From: Micavibrio sp. UBA6139
GTDB lineage: Bacteria; Pseudomonadota; Alphaproteobacteria; Micavibrionales; Micavibrionaceae
Length of the DNA stretch: 49,400 nt
Reading direction: 5' to 3'
Assembly (NCBI GenBank): GCA_002423285.1
Contig: DIVF01000038.1
Span: 1 to 49,400 of the forward strand
Made by a program: the position numbers and the translations under genes. The notes below the pieces were generated by a model that had not been told where the DNA came from, ran no database searches, and worked only from the letters and a program-made list of their open reading frames with translations. Numbering within the stretch: position 1 is the stretch's first letter; each line of letters opens with the position of its first letter. Below, in pieces: positions 41,522-49,400 of the stretch.

Positions 41522-42784
41522 ATGACCACAGAAGCAGATACCATTTATACCTCTATCCTTCTTCCGAGCGCACGGGTGGCGATGTATGCCCGTGATGCGC
41601 AATCCGTCGAAGGGTTTAAATCGCTGCAAGCGGATTGGCGCTTTACGCGGGTACAGGTTGAACACCATCAAGGCGGCGTCGAAGAGGCCATTGCAGCGTT
41701 TCAAAACGGCGCACCGGCTCCGGCCCTTTTGATCATTGAAACAGATACGATTGATGATGGGTTTACCGCCCGTCTTGAAACACTGGCGGGGTATTGCCCG
41801 GAAGGAACGGCGGCAATTGTCATCGGCCCGGTCAATGATGTGAATTTATATCGCAAATTGATTGCGATGGGCATCAGTGACTATCTGGTCCGCCCTGTGA
41901 AAACAGAAACACTGGCATTTGATATTGCACGCTCCCTCATTGAACGCATTGGTGCTTCAGGCAGCCGTTTGATTGCGGTGGCTGGGGTTAAGGGCGGTGT
42001 TGGGACAACAATATTGTCTGAAGCCTTGGCGTGGGGGTCTGCGGATACACTCAAACAAAAAACAGTTTTGTTGGATGCCGCCGGTGGTTGGTCAACGCTC
42101 AGTGTGGGTATGAATTTTGAACCGGCGACAACCTTGGCCGAAGCGGCACGGGCCGTTGCCAGTAAAAACGATGATTCCTTCAACCGCATGTTGTTTCATG
42201 CGGGGGATCGCCTTGATGTTCTCAGCAGCGGCGGGGACGTCATGCTGGATGACGGGATTGATTCAGCCGCCTATGAGTCCTTGGTTGATAAATTGATGAC
42301 CACTTATCCGGTTGTTGTGGTTGATTTGTCGAATGCGCCAACGGCCCTGCGCCGTATTATTATCAGCCGCGCCCATGAAATCATTCTGGTGACCCAGCCT
42401 ATTTTATCGGCCTTGCGTGCGGCACGGTCCTTGATGCAGGAAATTAAAGATATCAGAAGCGATTCGGAAAGCCGCGTTGACCTGATCGTGAACATGGTCG
42501 GTATGGCCGGGAAACAGGAAGTATCAAAGAGCGAATTGGAGGGGGCCTTGGCCCGTAAGCCAGCGCTGAGCATTCCATTCAATCCGTCCCTGTTTATTGG
42601 CGCGGAAAGTGAAGGGCGCAAATTATCCTCTACCCCCGACGGGGCAGAGCTGGTTCGATCGCTATTGCCGCTTTTGGCCAAGGTTGTGGACGGTATCAGT
42701 GCCGAAACGCTCGGCCCGGCCAATGATGGCAGCGACAAAAAGAATGCGTTGACCGGTTTGCTTGGCAAGCTGAAAACGAAGTAA
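41522..42784 (+). CDS. cpaE: Pilus localisation ATPase-like protein CpaE/TadZ
   Basis: 420 residues from ATG 41522; TTG 41513 would add three. The N-terminal receiver-like domain (about residues 12-140) lacks a clear phospho-acceptor pattern. The C-terminal ParA/MinD-type domain has VAGVKGGVGTTILSEALAW near residues 153-171, a deviant Walker A that keeps the early Lys but has Thr at the position of the canonical GK lysine. VVVDLSNAPTALRRI is the second acidic motif. CpaE/TadZ places the pilus apparatus at the pole. cpaF follows after 21 bp. Confidence 0.93.
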   Translation: MTTEADTIYTSILLPSARVAMYARDAQSVEGFKSLQADWRFTRVQVEHHQGGVEEAIAAFQNGAPAPALLIIETDTIDDGFTARLETLAGYCPEGTAAIVIGPVNDVNLYRKLIAMGISDYLVRPVKTETLAFDIARSLIERIGASGSRLIAVAGVKGGVGTTILSEALAWGSADTLKQKTVLLDAAGGWSTLSVGMNFEPATTLAEAARAVASKNDDSFNRMLFHAGDRLDVLSSGGDVMLDDGIDSAAYESLVDKLMTTYPVVVVDLSNAPTALRRIIISRAHEIILVTQPILSALRAARSLMQEIKDIRSDSESRVDLIVNMVGMAGKQEVSKSELEGALARKPALSIPFNPSLFIGAESEGRKLSSTPDGAELVRSLLPLLAKVVDGISAETLGPANDGSDKKNALTGLLGKLKTK

Positions 42785-42805
42785 CACAAGGGAAGCAGAG
42801 CCGCG

Positions 42806-44395
42806 ATGTTTGGTAAAAAGACGACATCCGATACCACGCCGCCAGCCGGGCAACAGCCACGGCCAGCACCTGCGCCCACACCTGCTGCTGCGCCAGCGGT
42901 ACCGCCTGTGCGCGATCGTTCTGCATCCACACCCGATGTGCCGCCAGATCTTGAAACGCTGAGTAAGTTGCAAGCCTTGAGTGATGAACGTGGCGGAGAA
43001 GAGTCCGAAAAATCATCTGATAAACCGCGCAAAGGTATGCATGATGATGTGTTGATCGGTGGCGATCAACAGGCTGGCGGACATAGCGCACCACCGGCCC
43101 ATGATTCCGGCGCCAACATGACATCGGTACGCCTGCAACGTGCCCGCAACCGAATCTGGCTGGATTTACGCGACGGTATTGATTTGAAGGCCTTGGCGCG
43201 GATGGATTCCCGGGCAGCACGCGAAGAGGTTCAATCTGCGGTGCAGGAAATCGCCCGCTTCCGTAATCTGGACGTGACGCCCGTTGAACTGGAACAGATT
43301 GCTAAAGAATGCGGCGATGACATGTTGGGCTATGGTCCGCTGGAATCACTTTTGGAACGTGATGATATCGCCGATATCATGATCAACGGCCCTGATACGA
43401 CCTTTATTGAGGTTGACGGGAAGATTCAAAAAACGGCGATCAAGTTCCGCGATAACCAACACCTTGTCACCATTGCCCAGCGTATCGTTTCGGCGATTGG
43501 ACGCCGTGTTGATGAATCATCACCCATCTGCGATGCACGTTTGCCCGACGGCAGCCGTGTGAACGTCATTATTCCACCACTGGCCATTGATGGTGCGGCG
43601 CTGACCATTCGTAAGTTCAAAAAAGAAAAACTGACACTGGAAACGCTTGTCGGTTTCGGGTCGATGACGCCAAGCTGCGCCAAGTTGATTATGGCGGTTG
43701 GGCGTTGCCGGGTGAATGTTCTGGTGTCTGGCGGTACGGGGTCGGGGAAAACCACGATGCTGAACTGTCTGACCCGTTATATTGATACCGATGAGCGCAT
43801 CATCACTTGCGAAGATGCCGCCGAATTGCAATTGCAGCAGCCGCACGTTGTGCGTCTTGAAACGCGCCCGCCAAATCTGGAAGGGGTGGGGCAGATCAGC
43901 ATGCGCGATCTGGTCAGGAACTGTCTGCGGATGCGTCCTGAACGCATCATCGTGGGTGAGGTTCGTGGACCCGAAGCTTTTGACTTGTTACAAGCCATGA
44001 ATACCGGTCACGATGGTTCGATGGGAACGGTTCACGCTAACAATCCGCGTGAAGCGATTTCGCGTATGGAAAACATGATTGCGATGGGCGGCTTAAACCT
44101 GCCGATTACGGCGGTACGGGAACAGATCGCCAGTGCCGTTAACGTCATTATTCAGGTGCAGCGTCTGCGCGATGGTTCACGTAAAGTGACCCATGTTTCT
44201 GAAATCACCGGCATGGAGGGTGAGGTCGTCACCATGCAGGATTTATTCCAGCTGGAATATCTGGGTGAAGATGAAAAGGGTAAATTGATCACCCGTCAAA
44301 AATCCACCGGCATGCGCCCGAAATTCTATGACAAGGCCCGCCAATACGGCGTTGAGCAGCTTGTTCTGGATGCCATGGAAGAGGCGTATGGCTAA
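42806..44395 (+). CDS. cpaF: Secretion/assembly ATPase CpaF/TadA
   Basis: 529 residues. A Pro/Ala-rich N-terminal tail (about 100 residues) precedes the conserved N-domain (LGYGPLESLLERDDIADIMINGP) and the hexameric ATPase core: Walker A SGGTGSGKTTML near residue 307, Asp box, Walker B RPERIIVGEVRGPEAFDLLQAMNTGHDGSMGTVHAN and the His box. It powers pilus extension, and perhaps retraction, in the Tad system. A GGAAG-type site precedes ATG 42806. The stop overlaps the tadB start (TAATG). Confidence 0.97.
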   Translation: MFGKKTTSDTTPPAGQQPRPAPAPTPAAAPAVPPVRDRSASTPDVPPDLETLSKLQALSDERGGEESEKSSDKPRKGMHDDVLIGGDQQAGGHSAPPAHDSGANMTSVRLQRARNRIWLDLRDGIDLKALARMDSRAAREEVQSAVQEIARFRNLDVTPVELEQIAKECGDDMLGYGPLESLLERDDIADIMINGPDTTFIEVDGKIQKTAIKFRDNQHLVTIAQRIVSAIGRRVDESSPICDARLPDGSRVNVIIPPLAIDGAALTIRKFKKEKLTLETLVGFGSMTPSCAKLIMAVGRCRVNVLVSGGTGSGKTTMLNCLTRYIDTDERIITCEDAAELQLQQPHVVRLETRPPNLEGVGQISMRDLVRNCLRMRPERIIVGEVRGPEAFDLLQAMNTGHDGSMGTVHANNPREAISRMENMIAMGGLNLPITAVREQIASAVNVIIQVQRLRDGSRKVTHVSEITGMEGEVVTMQDLFQLEYLGEDEKGKLITRQKSTGMRPKFYDKARQYGVEQLVLDAMEEAYG

Positions 44396-45375
44396 TGACA
44401 TCCATGATTCTTATTGTCAGCCTAGTCTTTAGCAGCATTCTTGGTGTCATTGCTTATTTCGTTCTCAATCGCCGGGAGGCGGCGCGCCGTCATACGCGGA
44501 CCCTGTCTGTCATTCGTGGCCAAGCGGTGGCTGAGGGTGGTAAATCAGATAAAGAAATTCAGGATAAACGCCGCGCCGATATTGCTCGAAAATTAAAAGA
44601 TAGCGGTAACGGGCCGGAAAAAGAAAAAAAGAAAGACGGCCTTAAGCAAAAACTGGTTCAGGCTGGCCTGTCGATGTCGGTCAAAAAATTCTGGATCTAT
44701 TCGATCCTGTTTGCCATCGTCATGGTGGCGTTGATGGTTGTAAGTGGTCAGAAACCGCATATTATCTTGTTGGTTGGATTTACGGCGTTGTTTGGTTTCC
44801 CGCGCTTTGTCCTGAAGAAAAAAATTCAACGCCGCCAGAAAAAATTTCTTGAAGACTTTGCTGATACATTAGAAGCGATGGTGCGCCTGTTAAAGGCCGG
44901 TATGCCGGTCAGTGAAGCCATCGCCATGGCCAGCCGCGAATTTACCGGCCCGATTGGGGAAGAAATGGCCCGCATCTATGACGCTCAGAAGATTGGCGTG
45001 TCATTGCAAGATGCCGTTTTGGATGCCGCACGCCGCATGCCGATTACAGAAATGCAAATGTTTGCCACTGGCGTATCCATTCAGGCGCAAACCGGATCGA
45101 GCTTGTCAGAGGTTTTGACCAATCTGGCGCGGGTTATTCGTTCCCGTTTCCGTTTGAAACGGAAAGTGCAGGCGCTGTCTGCAGAAGCGAAGGCCTCGGC
45201 GATGATTATCGGGGCCTTGCCGTTTTTGATCGGCGGGGGGATGTATTTGATCAATGGTGATTACATCATGATTTTGTTCACGCGGCCCTTGGGTCAGGCG
45301 TGGTTGATTGGCAGTGCTGTGTGGATGACCGTTGGTATCCTGATTATGCGCGCCATGATTAACTTCAAGATTTAA
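44395..45375 (+). CDS. tadB: Tad inner-membrane platform protein TadB
   Basis: 326 residues. An N-terminal helix, a charged segment (EKEKKKDGLKQKL), a helix pair, then the GspF-type domain FLEDFADTLEAMVRLLKAGMPVSEAIAMA...GVSIQAQTGSSLSEVLTNLARVIRSRFRLKRKVQALSAEAKASAMIIGALPF and two C-terminal helices. It pairs with TadC to form the inner-membrane platform for CpaF. Its ATG overlaps the cpaF stop. Confidence 0.95.
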   Translation: MTSMILIVSLVFSSILGVIAYFVLNRREAARRHTRTLSVIRGQAVAEGGKSDKEIQDKRRADIARKLKDSGNGPEKEKKKDGLKQKLVQAGLSMSVKKFWIYSILFAIVMVALMVVSGQKPHIILLVGFTALFGFPRFVLKKKIQRRQKKFLEDFADTLEAMVRLLKAGMPVSEAIAMASREFTGPIGEEMARIYDAQKIGVSLQDAVLDAARRMPITEMQMFATGVSIQAQTGSSLSEVLTNLARVIRSRFRLKRKVQALSAEAKASAMIIGALPFLIGGGMYLINGDYIMILFTRPLGQAWLIGSAVWMTVGILIMRAMINFKI

Positions 45376-45387
45376 AGGGCGGGGCGG

Positions 45388-46350
45388 ATGGAAAATGTTC
45401 TGAATATTGACACCCTGATCGTTTTTTTAAGCGCGCTTGCGGCGGCGGCTTCGTTTGTAGCCGTGGTAATTCCGCTGATGAACCGTTCCGAGAAAAAAGA
45501 ACGCGTGCGCTCGGTAATTGAGAAGAAGAAAAAGGCGCTGTTCGATCAAACCAAAGAACAGGCGGGAAAGGCCTATAAGGCCGATGAAAAAGGCATGTCC
45601 GCCAGCCAGTCCGTGGCGGCATCGTTCAAGGTGCGCCAATTGCTGGGTGACCGGGTGGATCAGGTCAAAATGCAAATGCAGCAGGCCGGGTATAGAAACC
45701 CGAATGCGCCCATCAAGTATATGATTGCGCGGGTGGTCATCCCGGTCATTCTGGTTTTATTTACAATGTTGATCTTTTCCAAGGCGGAAAAAGAAGTATC
45801 CGGCGCGGTTGTGCTGCTGGTTATTCTGGGGGCGGCGGGGCTTGGTTATATGCTGCCGCGCATTTTGCTGAAAAACCAGATTGTGAAGCGGGCGCAGGAC
45901 ATCAATCTGGCTTTTCCGGATGCGCTCGACATGATGTTGATTTGCGTTCAGGGCGGGATTGGTCTGGAACAGACGGTCAACCGGATTGCGGAGGAGATTT
46001 CTGAGAACTCCCCCATTTTGGCCGAAGAGCTGGGCATTTTAAGCGCCGAGATGGCGATGTTGAATGACCGCCGCAAGGCATTGCAGGATTTTGCCCGCCG
46101 TGTGGGCAGCGGGGCAGCGAAGTCCTTCGCCACAGCCCTTATTCAGGCGGAGCAATACGGGACATCCGTATCACAGGCGATGCGCGTTATGTCGGATGAA
46201 CTGCGCGACCAGCGTATGGCGATGGCCGAACAAAAGGCAGCGTCCTTGCCACCAAAACTGACCGTGCCGATGATTTTGTTTTTCTTGCCGGTGTTGTTCG
46301 TGATCATTCTGGTCCCGGCGGTGATGCAGGCGATGGATAATTTGAAATAA
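45388..46350 (+). CDS. tadC: Tad inner-membrane platform protein TadC
   Basis: 320 residues. An N-terminal helix, a basic cytoplasmic stretch, a helix pair (VVIPVILVLFTMLIFS and AVVLLVILGAAGLGYML), then the GspF domain NLAFPDALDMMLICVQGGIGLEQTVNRIAEEI...RRVGSGAAKSFATALIQAEQYGTSVSQAMRVMSDELRDQRMAMAEQKAASLPPKLTVPMILFFLPVLFVII. The gap to tadB is 12 bp. It is the last gene of the rightward Tad block and converges with the TPR lipoprotein gene. Confidence 0.95.
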   Translation: MENVLNIDTLIVFLSALAAAASFVAVVIPLMNRSEKKERVRSVIEKKKKALFDQTKEQAGKAYKADEKGMSASQSVAASFKVRQLLGDRVDQVKMQMQQAGYRNPNAPIKYMIARVVIPVILVLFTMLIFSKAEKEVSGAVVLLVILGAAGLGYMLPRILLKNQIVKRAQDINLAFPDALDMMLICVQGGIGLEQTVNRIAEEISENSPILAEELGILSAEMAMLNDRRKALQDFARRVGSGAAKSFATALIQAEQYGTSVSQAMRVMSDELRDQRMAMAEQKAASLPPKLTVPMILFFLPVLFVIILVPAVMQAMDNLK

Positions 46351-46359
46351 TCAATTTCG

Positions 46360-46399
46360 AATGGACGACAAAAAATGAAGGGAGCCGCAAGGCTCCCTT
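46360..46399 (-). terminator. Terminator for the leftward TPR lipoprotein gene
   Basis: AAGGGAGCC (46378-46386) and GGCTCCCTT (46391-46399) form a perfect 9-bp stem with a GCAA (GNRA) loop. On the minus strand it is followed by CATTTTTTG, which gives the T-run. On the plus strand it may still aid termination after tadC. Confidence 0.82.
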
Positions 46400-46429
46400 A
46401 AAATATTCTGTACGGCGACCCGTTTGACC

Positions 46430-47218
46430 TTAGTGGCTTGTTGGGGTTGGTTTTTTTGTCGGGGGGCTATAAGGGGCATCTGAAGCGGCCTTGGCGGCAG
46501 CATCATCTTGCTTCTTCATATAGCTCGGTGCATGGCCACCGCTTTCGCGCAGGGCGCTGACGATGCGCAAATTGCGTTCAACTTCTGTGCGGTCCGGGGA
46601 TGTTTCAAGGGCGCGGCGCAGAACTTCTGCGGCTTCATCCAGAAAACCCTGTGACGCAAGGTTCAAACCCAGATTGTTGAGAACAGGGGTCGGGTCGCCT
46701 TGCCACATTTCCAATGCTTTGCGGAACGCGTTTTCGGCTGGTTTGTGTTCGCTTTGCGCATCCAGGGCAATGCCCAGAATGTGATAGCCGAGATAGTTGG
46801 TTTCATCCATCGCGACGGCCTTGCTGGCGAATTCCTGTGCCACGGCGTAATTGCCAAGGCCGACTTGTACGGCGGCGAATTCTGTTTTCGCGGCGGCGTT
46901 TGGTTTGCGTTCATTTTTTGCGAATGGCGCGATGATGATTGATGCACGGGTCAGGCGGTTTGCCTCACGCAGGGCGCGGGAATAACGCACGGCAATGCTG
47001 GCATCATCCGGGTTGCGCTTATACAGTTTTTCGAGCAGAGCCAAAGATTCCTGACCGCCGCTGCGCGATTGATCGGCGGCACGTTCCAACGCCTGATCGA
47101 CTTGCCCGGTCGATTTGGATGTTGTGCCGGTGGTACCGCACGCGGACAGGGCAATTGCCGATCCGGCCAGCAAGATCATGGTGGTCAGTTTCATGGAACG
47201 GCTTTTCGAAAACATCAT
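46430..47218 (-). CDS. TPR lipoprotein, TadD-like
   Basis: 262 residues. The signal ends AIALSAC (Cys27). At least four TPR units follow from about residue 55 (SLALLEKLYKRNPDDASIAVRYSRALREANR; NYAVAQEFASKAVAMDETNYLGYHILGIALDAQSEHKPAENAFRKALEMW; PVLNNLGLNLASQGFLDEAAEVLRRALETSP). TadD acts as a pilotin-like factor for the Tad secretin. Two adjacent ATGs (47218, 47215) are possible. It is on the strand opposite to the other Tad genes. Confidence 0.87.
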   Translation of the reverse strand: MMFSKSRSMKLTTMILLAGSAIALSACGTTGTTSKSTGQVDQALERAADQSRSGGQESLALLEKLYKRNPDDASIAVRYSRALREANRLTRASIIIAPFAKNERKPNAAAKTEFAAVQVGLGNYAVAQEFASKAVAMDETNYLGYHILGIALDAQSEHKPAENAFRKALEMWQGDPTPVLNNLGLNLASQGFLDEAAEVLRRALETSPDRTEVERNLRIVSALRESGGHAPSYMKKQDDAAAKAASDAPYSPPTKKPTPTSH

Positions 47219-47271
47219 GGTTCTATCTCAATCAAATCTGCATAAGATGCGGGGGTTCAGGGCGGTTTGTT

Positions 47272-48036
47272 CTACTCTGTCGGTGCTTCGGTTTCAACGT
47301 CCGAATTGCCGGTTGTTTCGGCTTCATCGGGGTTTTTCGTGGTGTTTTGCTGGCCAGAGGCGATTGGCGCTACGTCACCGCCCTTGGCTTCGCCAACGAT
47401 TCCAACCGGGTGGCACATGCCGGGGCAGTAATAGACACTGGTTTCCTGACAATTCTTTTGTCCGGCGCAGCTGCGGCGGATACGGATATAATCGGCCTTC
47501 GGTGTGCCAACAATGACATGGCGCTGCATGATCACTTCACCAGCACTGTTCAAAACAGTCATATAGGTGGCCCCCGGCGCGCGCGGGACCAAAATCAACA
47601 AACGGCGGTTATCCATCAACACGCCCAGATGGTCGGGGTTGCCAACCACGATGGAGGCGGCATCGGAATCCAGACGGACCAGTTCCGATTTATCGGAGGT
47701 AATGCTGAGCATCGGGTGGGTGTCTTCGCCGGCGGGTTTATCCAGCGCGTAAGTATTGACGCCCGATGGCGGGATTAGACCGGAAAAAGCTGACTTGGTT
47801 TCTGTCTTTGCTTCTGTCTTTTCAACGGGGGCCTTTGTCGGCGCAGGGTTTGCGGGCGCAACAGGTTGCGCTTCCACATCCGGCACTTCAGCCGCAACCA
47901 CCGGCGGAGCCGATTCCATTGCGGTTGTGTGGGCCGTTTCAGCGCGAGCCGGTGTCATCAGACCCAGCAACAATACAGTGCAAAGCGTCGCGGCAAAAAC
48001 CGGCAAACCGGCAGACAGGTGGGTTTTCATGGCCAT
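47272..48036 (-). CDS. Periplasmic protein with secretin-type pilus N-domain and Cys-rich tail
   Basis: 254 residues from ATG 48036, which opens a signal peptide (AMKTHLSAGLPVFAATLCTVLLLGLMTPARA-E); a frame open to 48078 adds 14 residues before it. A Pro/Ala/Glu-rich linker is followed by the pilus/secretin N-domain: MLSITSDKSELVRLDSDAASIVVGNPDHLGVLMDNRRLLILVPRAPGATYMTVLNSAGEVIMQRHVIV, like the N-domain of CpaC but without a secretin pore domain. Four cysteines follow (SCAGQKNC, YCPGMC), possibly two disulphides, then an acidic tail. It precedes the TPR lipoprotein gene by 53 bp on the same strand. It probably assists or caps the secretin. Confidence 0.8.
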   Translation of the reverse strand: MAMKTHLSAGLPVFAATLCTVLLLGLMTPARAETAHTTAMESAPPVVAAEVPDVEAQPVAPANPAPTKAPVEKTEAKTETKSAFSGLIPPSGVNTYALDKPAGEDTHPMLSITSDKSELVRLDSDAASIVVGNPDHLGVLMDNRRLLILVPRAPGATYMTVLNSAGEVIMQRHVIVGTPKADYIRIRRSCAGQKNCQETSVYYCPGMCHPVGIVGEAKGGDVAPIASGQQNTTKNPDEAETTGNSDVETEAPTE

Positions 48037-48078
48037 ATAAAATCCGGGAAGATAGATACAAAGGAAGGGATCAGGCAT

Positions 48079-48442
48079 GTGAAGGAGCCCTCACTCCCTG
48101 ATTATACCCTGACCCACCCAAATAATCACCCGCTTTTTTGGGAAAAAATTGTATCAGGACAAGGGGAAAGGTGGTGTTTTTGATGTGGGTAGGCATCGGG
48201 CAATAAATGGCGCGATATGGGAAGTGCCTGCTAATTTTTCTCTATTTAATGCTGCACGGAACAGTATTCTACCTTGGGCATTATTGGATCAGCTTGCTGA
48301 TCATAGCTTGATTTTCATCAGCTTTGATTATCAAATCGGCTGTTTAATATTAGAATTATATGCGTCATTCCCAGAAATAACATCACGAACCAGTTAAAAG
48401 AGCTCAAATAATAAAAGTAGTAGATTTAGAAAAGGCATCGAA
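48079..48442. other. 364-bp AT-rich gap at the start of the accessory right end
   Basis: No supported gene. One frame, 48149-48397 on the plus strand, is open (EVPANFSLFNAARNSILPWALLDQLADHSLIFISFDYQIGCLILELYASF) but lacks a good start or ribosome-binding site; it could be the remains of a gene. The base composition changes from mid-GC to AT-rich near 48180. Confidence 0.4.
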
Positions 48443-49195
48443 ATGGAATTGAATCCTGTTCAAGGAGTTTATAAATCTATCGGCAGGCTATCATACCTAT
48501 GTCAAACCATTGCTTGTAACCTTTTGGTTAGTCTTGTTGCTGCAATTGTACAAGGTGAGGCGATGATTGTATCGCTGGTTACAATTATCGCTGCGGCTTA
48601 TTATGCCTTCTGGGTCGCGAAGCAACGATTGATGGACATTGTTGATAATCAACATTACTTGCAAGCAGGGTTTACTATAAATTGGGGGCCAACCCTTTCC
48701 TTTTGGGGTGCAATTTTTTGGTTATATTTCATCCTTATCTCCGGGATCTCGCTATATATAGCCATAAGCACTGATAGTGGTGACCAAGATTCCGTCTTGG
48801 CAGGAAGCGACTATATGCTCTTGTTGATGGCGGTCTTCATTCCTATTCACTTATATTTAATTTTCAAGCCGGGGCGTAAAGCTAATGGCGAAGTTCGCGG
48901 CTGGGTTAATCGCTTGGGCAACGATTTTCATCAACTATATGGGAAGAATGACAAGACCTCTTTCAATGATCTCCAGCGTGATCTGGATGCACATATTAAG
49001 AGCACCCAAGATAGAGAAGAAAATACGCTTCCTGAGTTAACTGCATATCCCCAGAAGAATGGTATCGTAGATGATAAAATCGCCCCTGATTCGATAGAAA
49101 ACGCGTTAAAGCTTCTAAATAATTTGTATTATAAAGGCTTAATATCCGCAGATGAGCTAGAGGAAAAAAGGTCTGAAATTATCAGTAGAATATAA
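48443..49195 (+). CDS. DUF805-like membrane protein with C-terminal SHOCT domain
   Basis: 250 residues. Four hydrophobic segments (TIACNLLVSLVAAIVQ, MIVSLVTIIAAAYYAFWVA, FWGAIFWLYFILISGISLYIAI, YMLLLMAVFIPIHLYLIF) with a KQRLMDIVD stretch between them resemble DUF805 proteins, which have an RRLHD-type motif there. The C-terminal DSIENALKLLNNLYYKGLISADELEEKRSEII is a SHOCT (short C-terminal) domain, an oligomerisation motif often attached to membrane proteins. The gene is AT-rich compared with the rest of the window. The molecular role is unknown. Confidence 0.72.
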   Translation: MELNPVQGVYKSIGRLSYLCQTIACNLLVSLVAAIVQGEAMIVSLVTIIAAAYYAFWVAKQRLMDIVDNQHYLQAGFTINWGPTLSFWGAIFWLYFILISGISLYIAISTDSGDQDSVLAGSDYMLLLMAVFIPIHLYLIFKPGRKANGEVRGWVNRLGNDFHQLYGKNDKTSFNDLQRDLDAHIKSTQDREENTLPELTAYPQKNGIVDDKIAPDSIENALKLLNNLYYKGLISADELEEKRSEIISRI

Positions 49196-49225
49196 TCTTA
49201 TAAAAGTAATTTTTGGAAAGCTCAT

Positions 49226-49378
49226 ATGTTTAAAAAGATTTTTATTGTTTGGATTGGTATCTTGCTGATCGTCATTTCCTCATGGGGTAATGCATCGGAA
49301 AATATACAAAAGCCGTGCCAGTCAAAATATTCTCTAAACACAGAGACTGATAAATGCCTTGATACAGGAATTGAGTAG
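49226..49378 (+). CDS. Small secreted-type ORF ending at the terminal repeat
   Basis: 50 residues: MFKKIFIVWIGILLIVISSWGNAS forms a signal-peptide-like start with a likely cut after NA; the mature part is short with two Cys. The stop codon TAG uses the first base of the terminal repeat (49378), so the native 3' end may have been replaced on insertion. If the left flank (21 onward) were the original continuation, the TA would give TAA at the same codon. GGAAAG precedes the ATG. Confidence 0.5.
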   Translation: MFKKIFIVWIGILLIVISSWGNASENIQKPCQSKYSLNTETDKCLDTGIE

Positions 49379-49397
49379 ACCTGTTGCAAAAGTAGCG
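49378..49397 (+). mobile_element. Terminal inverted repeat, right copy (probable IS end)
   Basis: GACCTGTTGCAAAAGTAGCG, the exact inverse of positions 1-20, preceded by TA and followed by TGA at the edge. It is read as the tip of a second copy (or the other end) of the same insertion sequence, which continues past the right edge. Confidence 0.65.
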
Positions 49398-49400
49398 TGA

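Noticed and set aside
46939..47778. Plus-strand open frame of 279 codons opposite the TPR lipoprotein and secretin N-domain genes
   Set aside because: It crosses two well-supported minus-strand genes, has shadow-like composition and no ribosome-binding site.
1..49400. CRISPR array, tRNA or rRNA genes, prophage genes
   Set aside because: Reading through found no regular direct repeats with spacers, no tRNA cloverleaf-like sequence in the gaps, and no phage structural or integrase genes.

Overview
The window is 49.4 kb of mid-GC DNA that reads as the chromosome of an alphaproteobacterium. The main evidence is the lppC(lpoA)/rsmI/yraN cluster, the pal-cpoB-tilS-ftsH...glmM order, a CpaA-F/TadBC type IVc (Tad) pilus locus, an OxyR with divergent ahpC-ahpD, and a perfect TTAA-N7-TTAA (CtrA-type) site in front of the Flp pilin gene. 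The overall gene set resembles the Micavibrio-type, possibly predatory, lineage. That placement is an impression from gene content and I hold it at about 0.4. No rRNA, tRNA, CRISPR array, prophage or complete insertion sequence was found.

Layout. 1-130 holds a 20-bp terminal inverted repeat and an intrinsic terminator. 131-6566 carries an M3 metallopeptidase, MnmC, an orphan Flp pilin and a WecA-like phosphosugar transferase followed by a GT4 glycosyltransferase. 6571-10309 is a peroxide-response block: oxyR and trhO leftward, ahpC and ahpD rightward, with a two-unit palindromic OxyR-type operator between them. 10310-12401 has an MscS channel and a TetR regulator. 12459-16520 has the LpoA-like lipoprotein, a REP-like inverted repeat, rsmI-yraN and two small envelope lipoproteins. 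16530-24909 is the cell-envelope and housekeeping block: SirB1-type protein, pal, cpoB, tilS, ftsH, a phosphoesterase and glmM. 24916-28063 is a leftward array of three tandem divergent ELM1-family genes. 28217-31173 has an aldo/keto reductase, a small ankyrin-like protein and purA.

31292-48036 is a large Tad pilus island. It opens with a membrane-anchored pseudokinase and a small membrane protein, continues with two TadE-like minor pilins and a vWA TadG with a cysteine-rich insert, then flp (with its own leader hairpin and terminator), cpaA-cpaB-cpaC-cpaD-cpaE-cpaF-tadB-tadC. It ends with two convergent genes for a TPR lipoprotein (TadD-like) and a periplasmic protein with a secretin-type N-domain. 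Together these supply pilin, minor pilins, prepilin peptidase, secretin and its helpers, ATPase, localisation factor and inner-membrane platform. 48079-49400 is AT-rich and accessory-looking: a DUF805-SHOCT membrane protein and a small secreted ORF whose stop codon is formed at the right-hand terminal repeat.

The same 20-bp sequence lies at both ends in inverted orientation, each copy next to a TA dinucleotide. This suggests that the window is bounded by two copies of one insertion sequence, or is an assembly contig broken at a repeated one. The most promising leads are the pseudokinase/membrane-protein pair attached to the Tad locus, the triplicated ELM1-like genes, the cysteine-rich TadG insert, and the OxyR and CtrA operator sequences.
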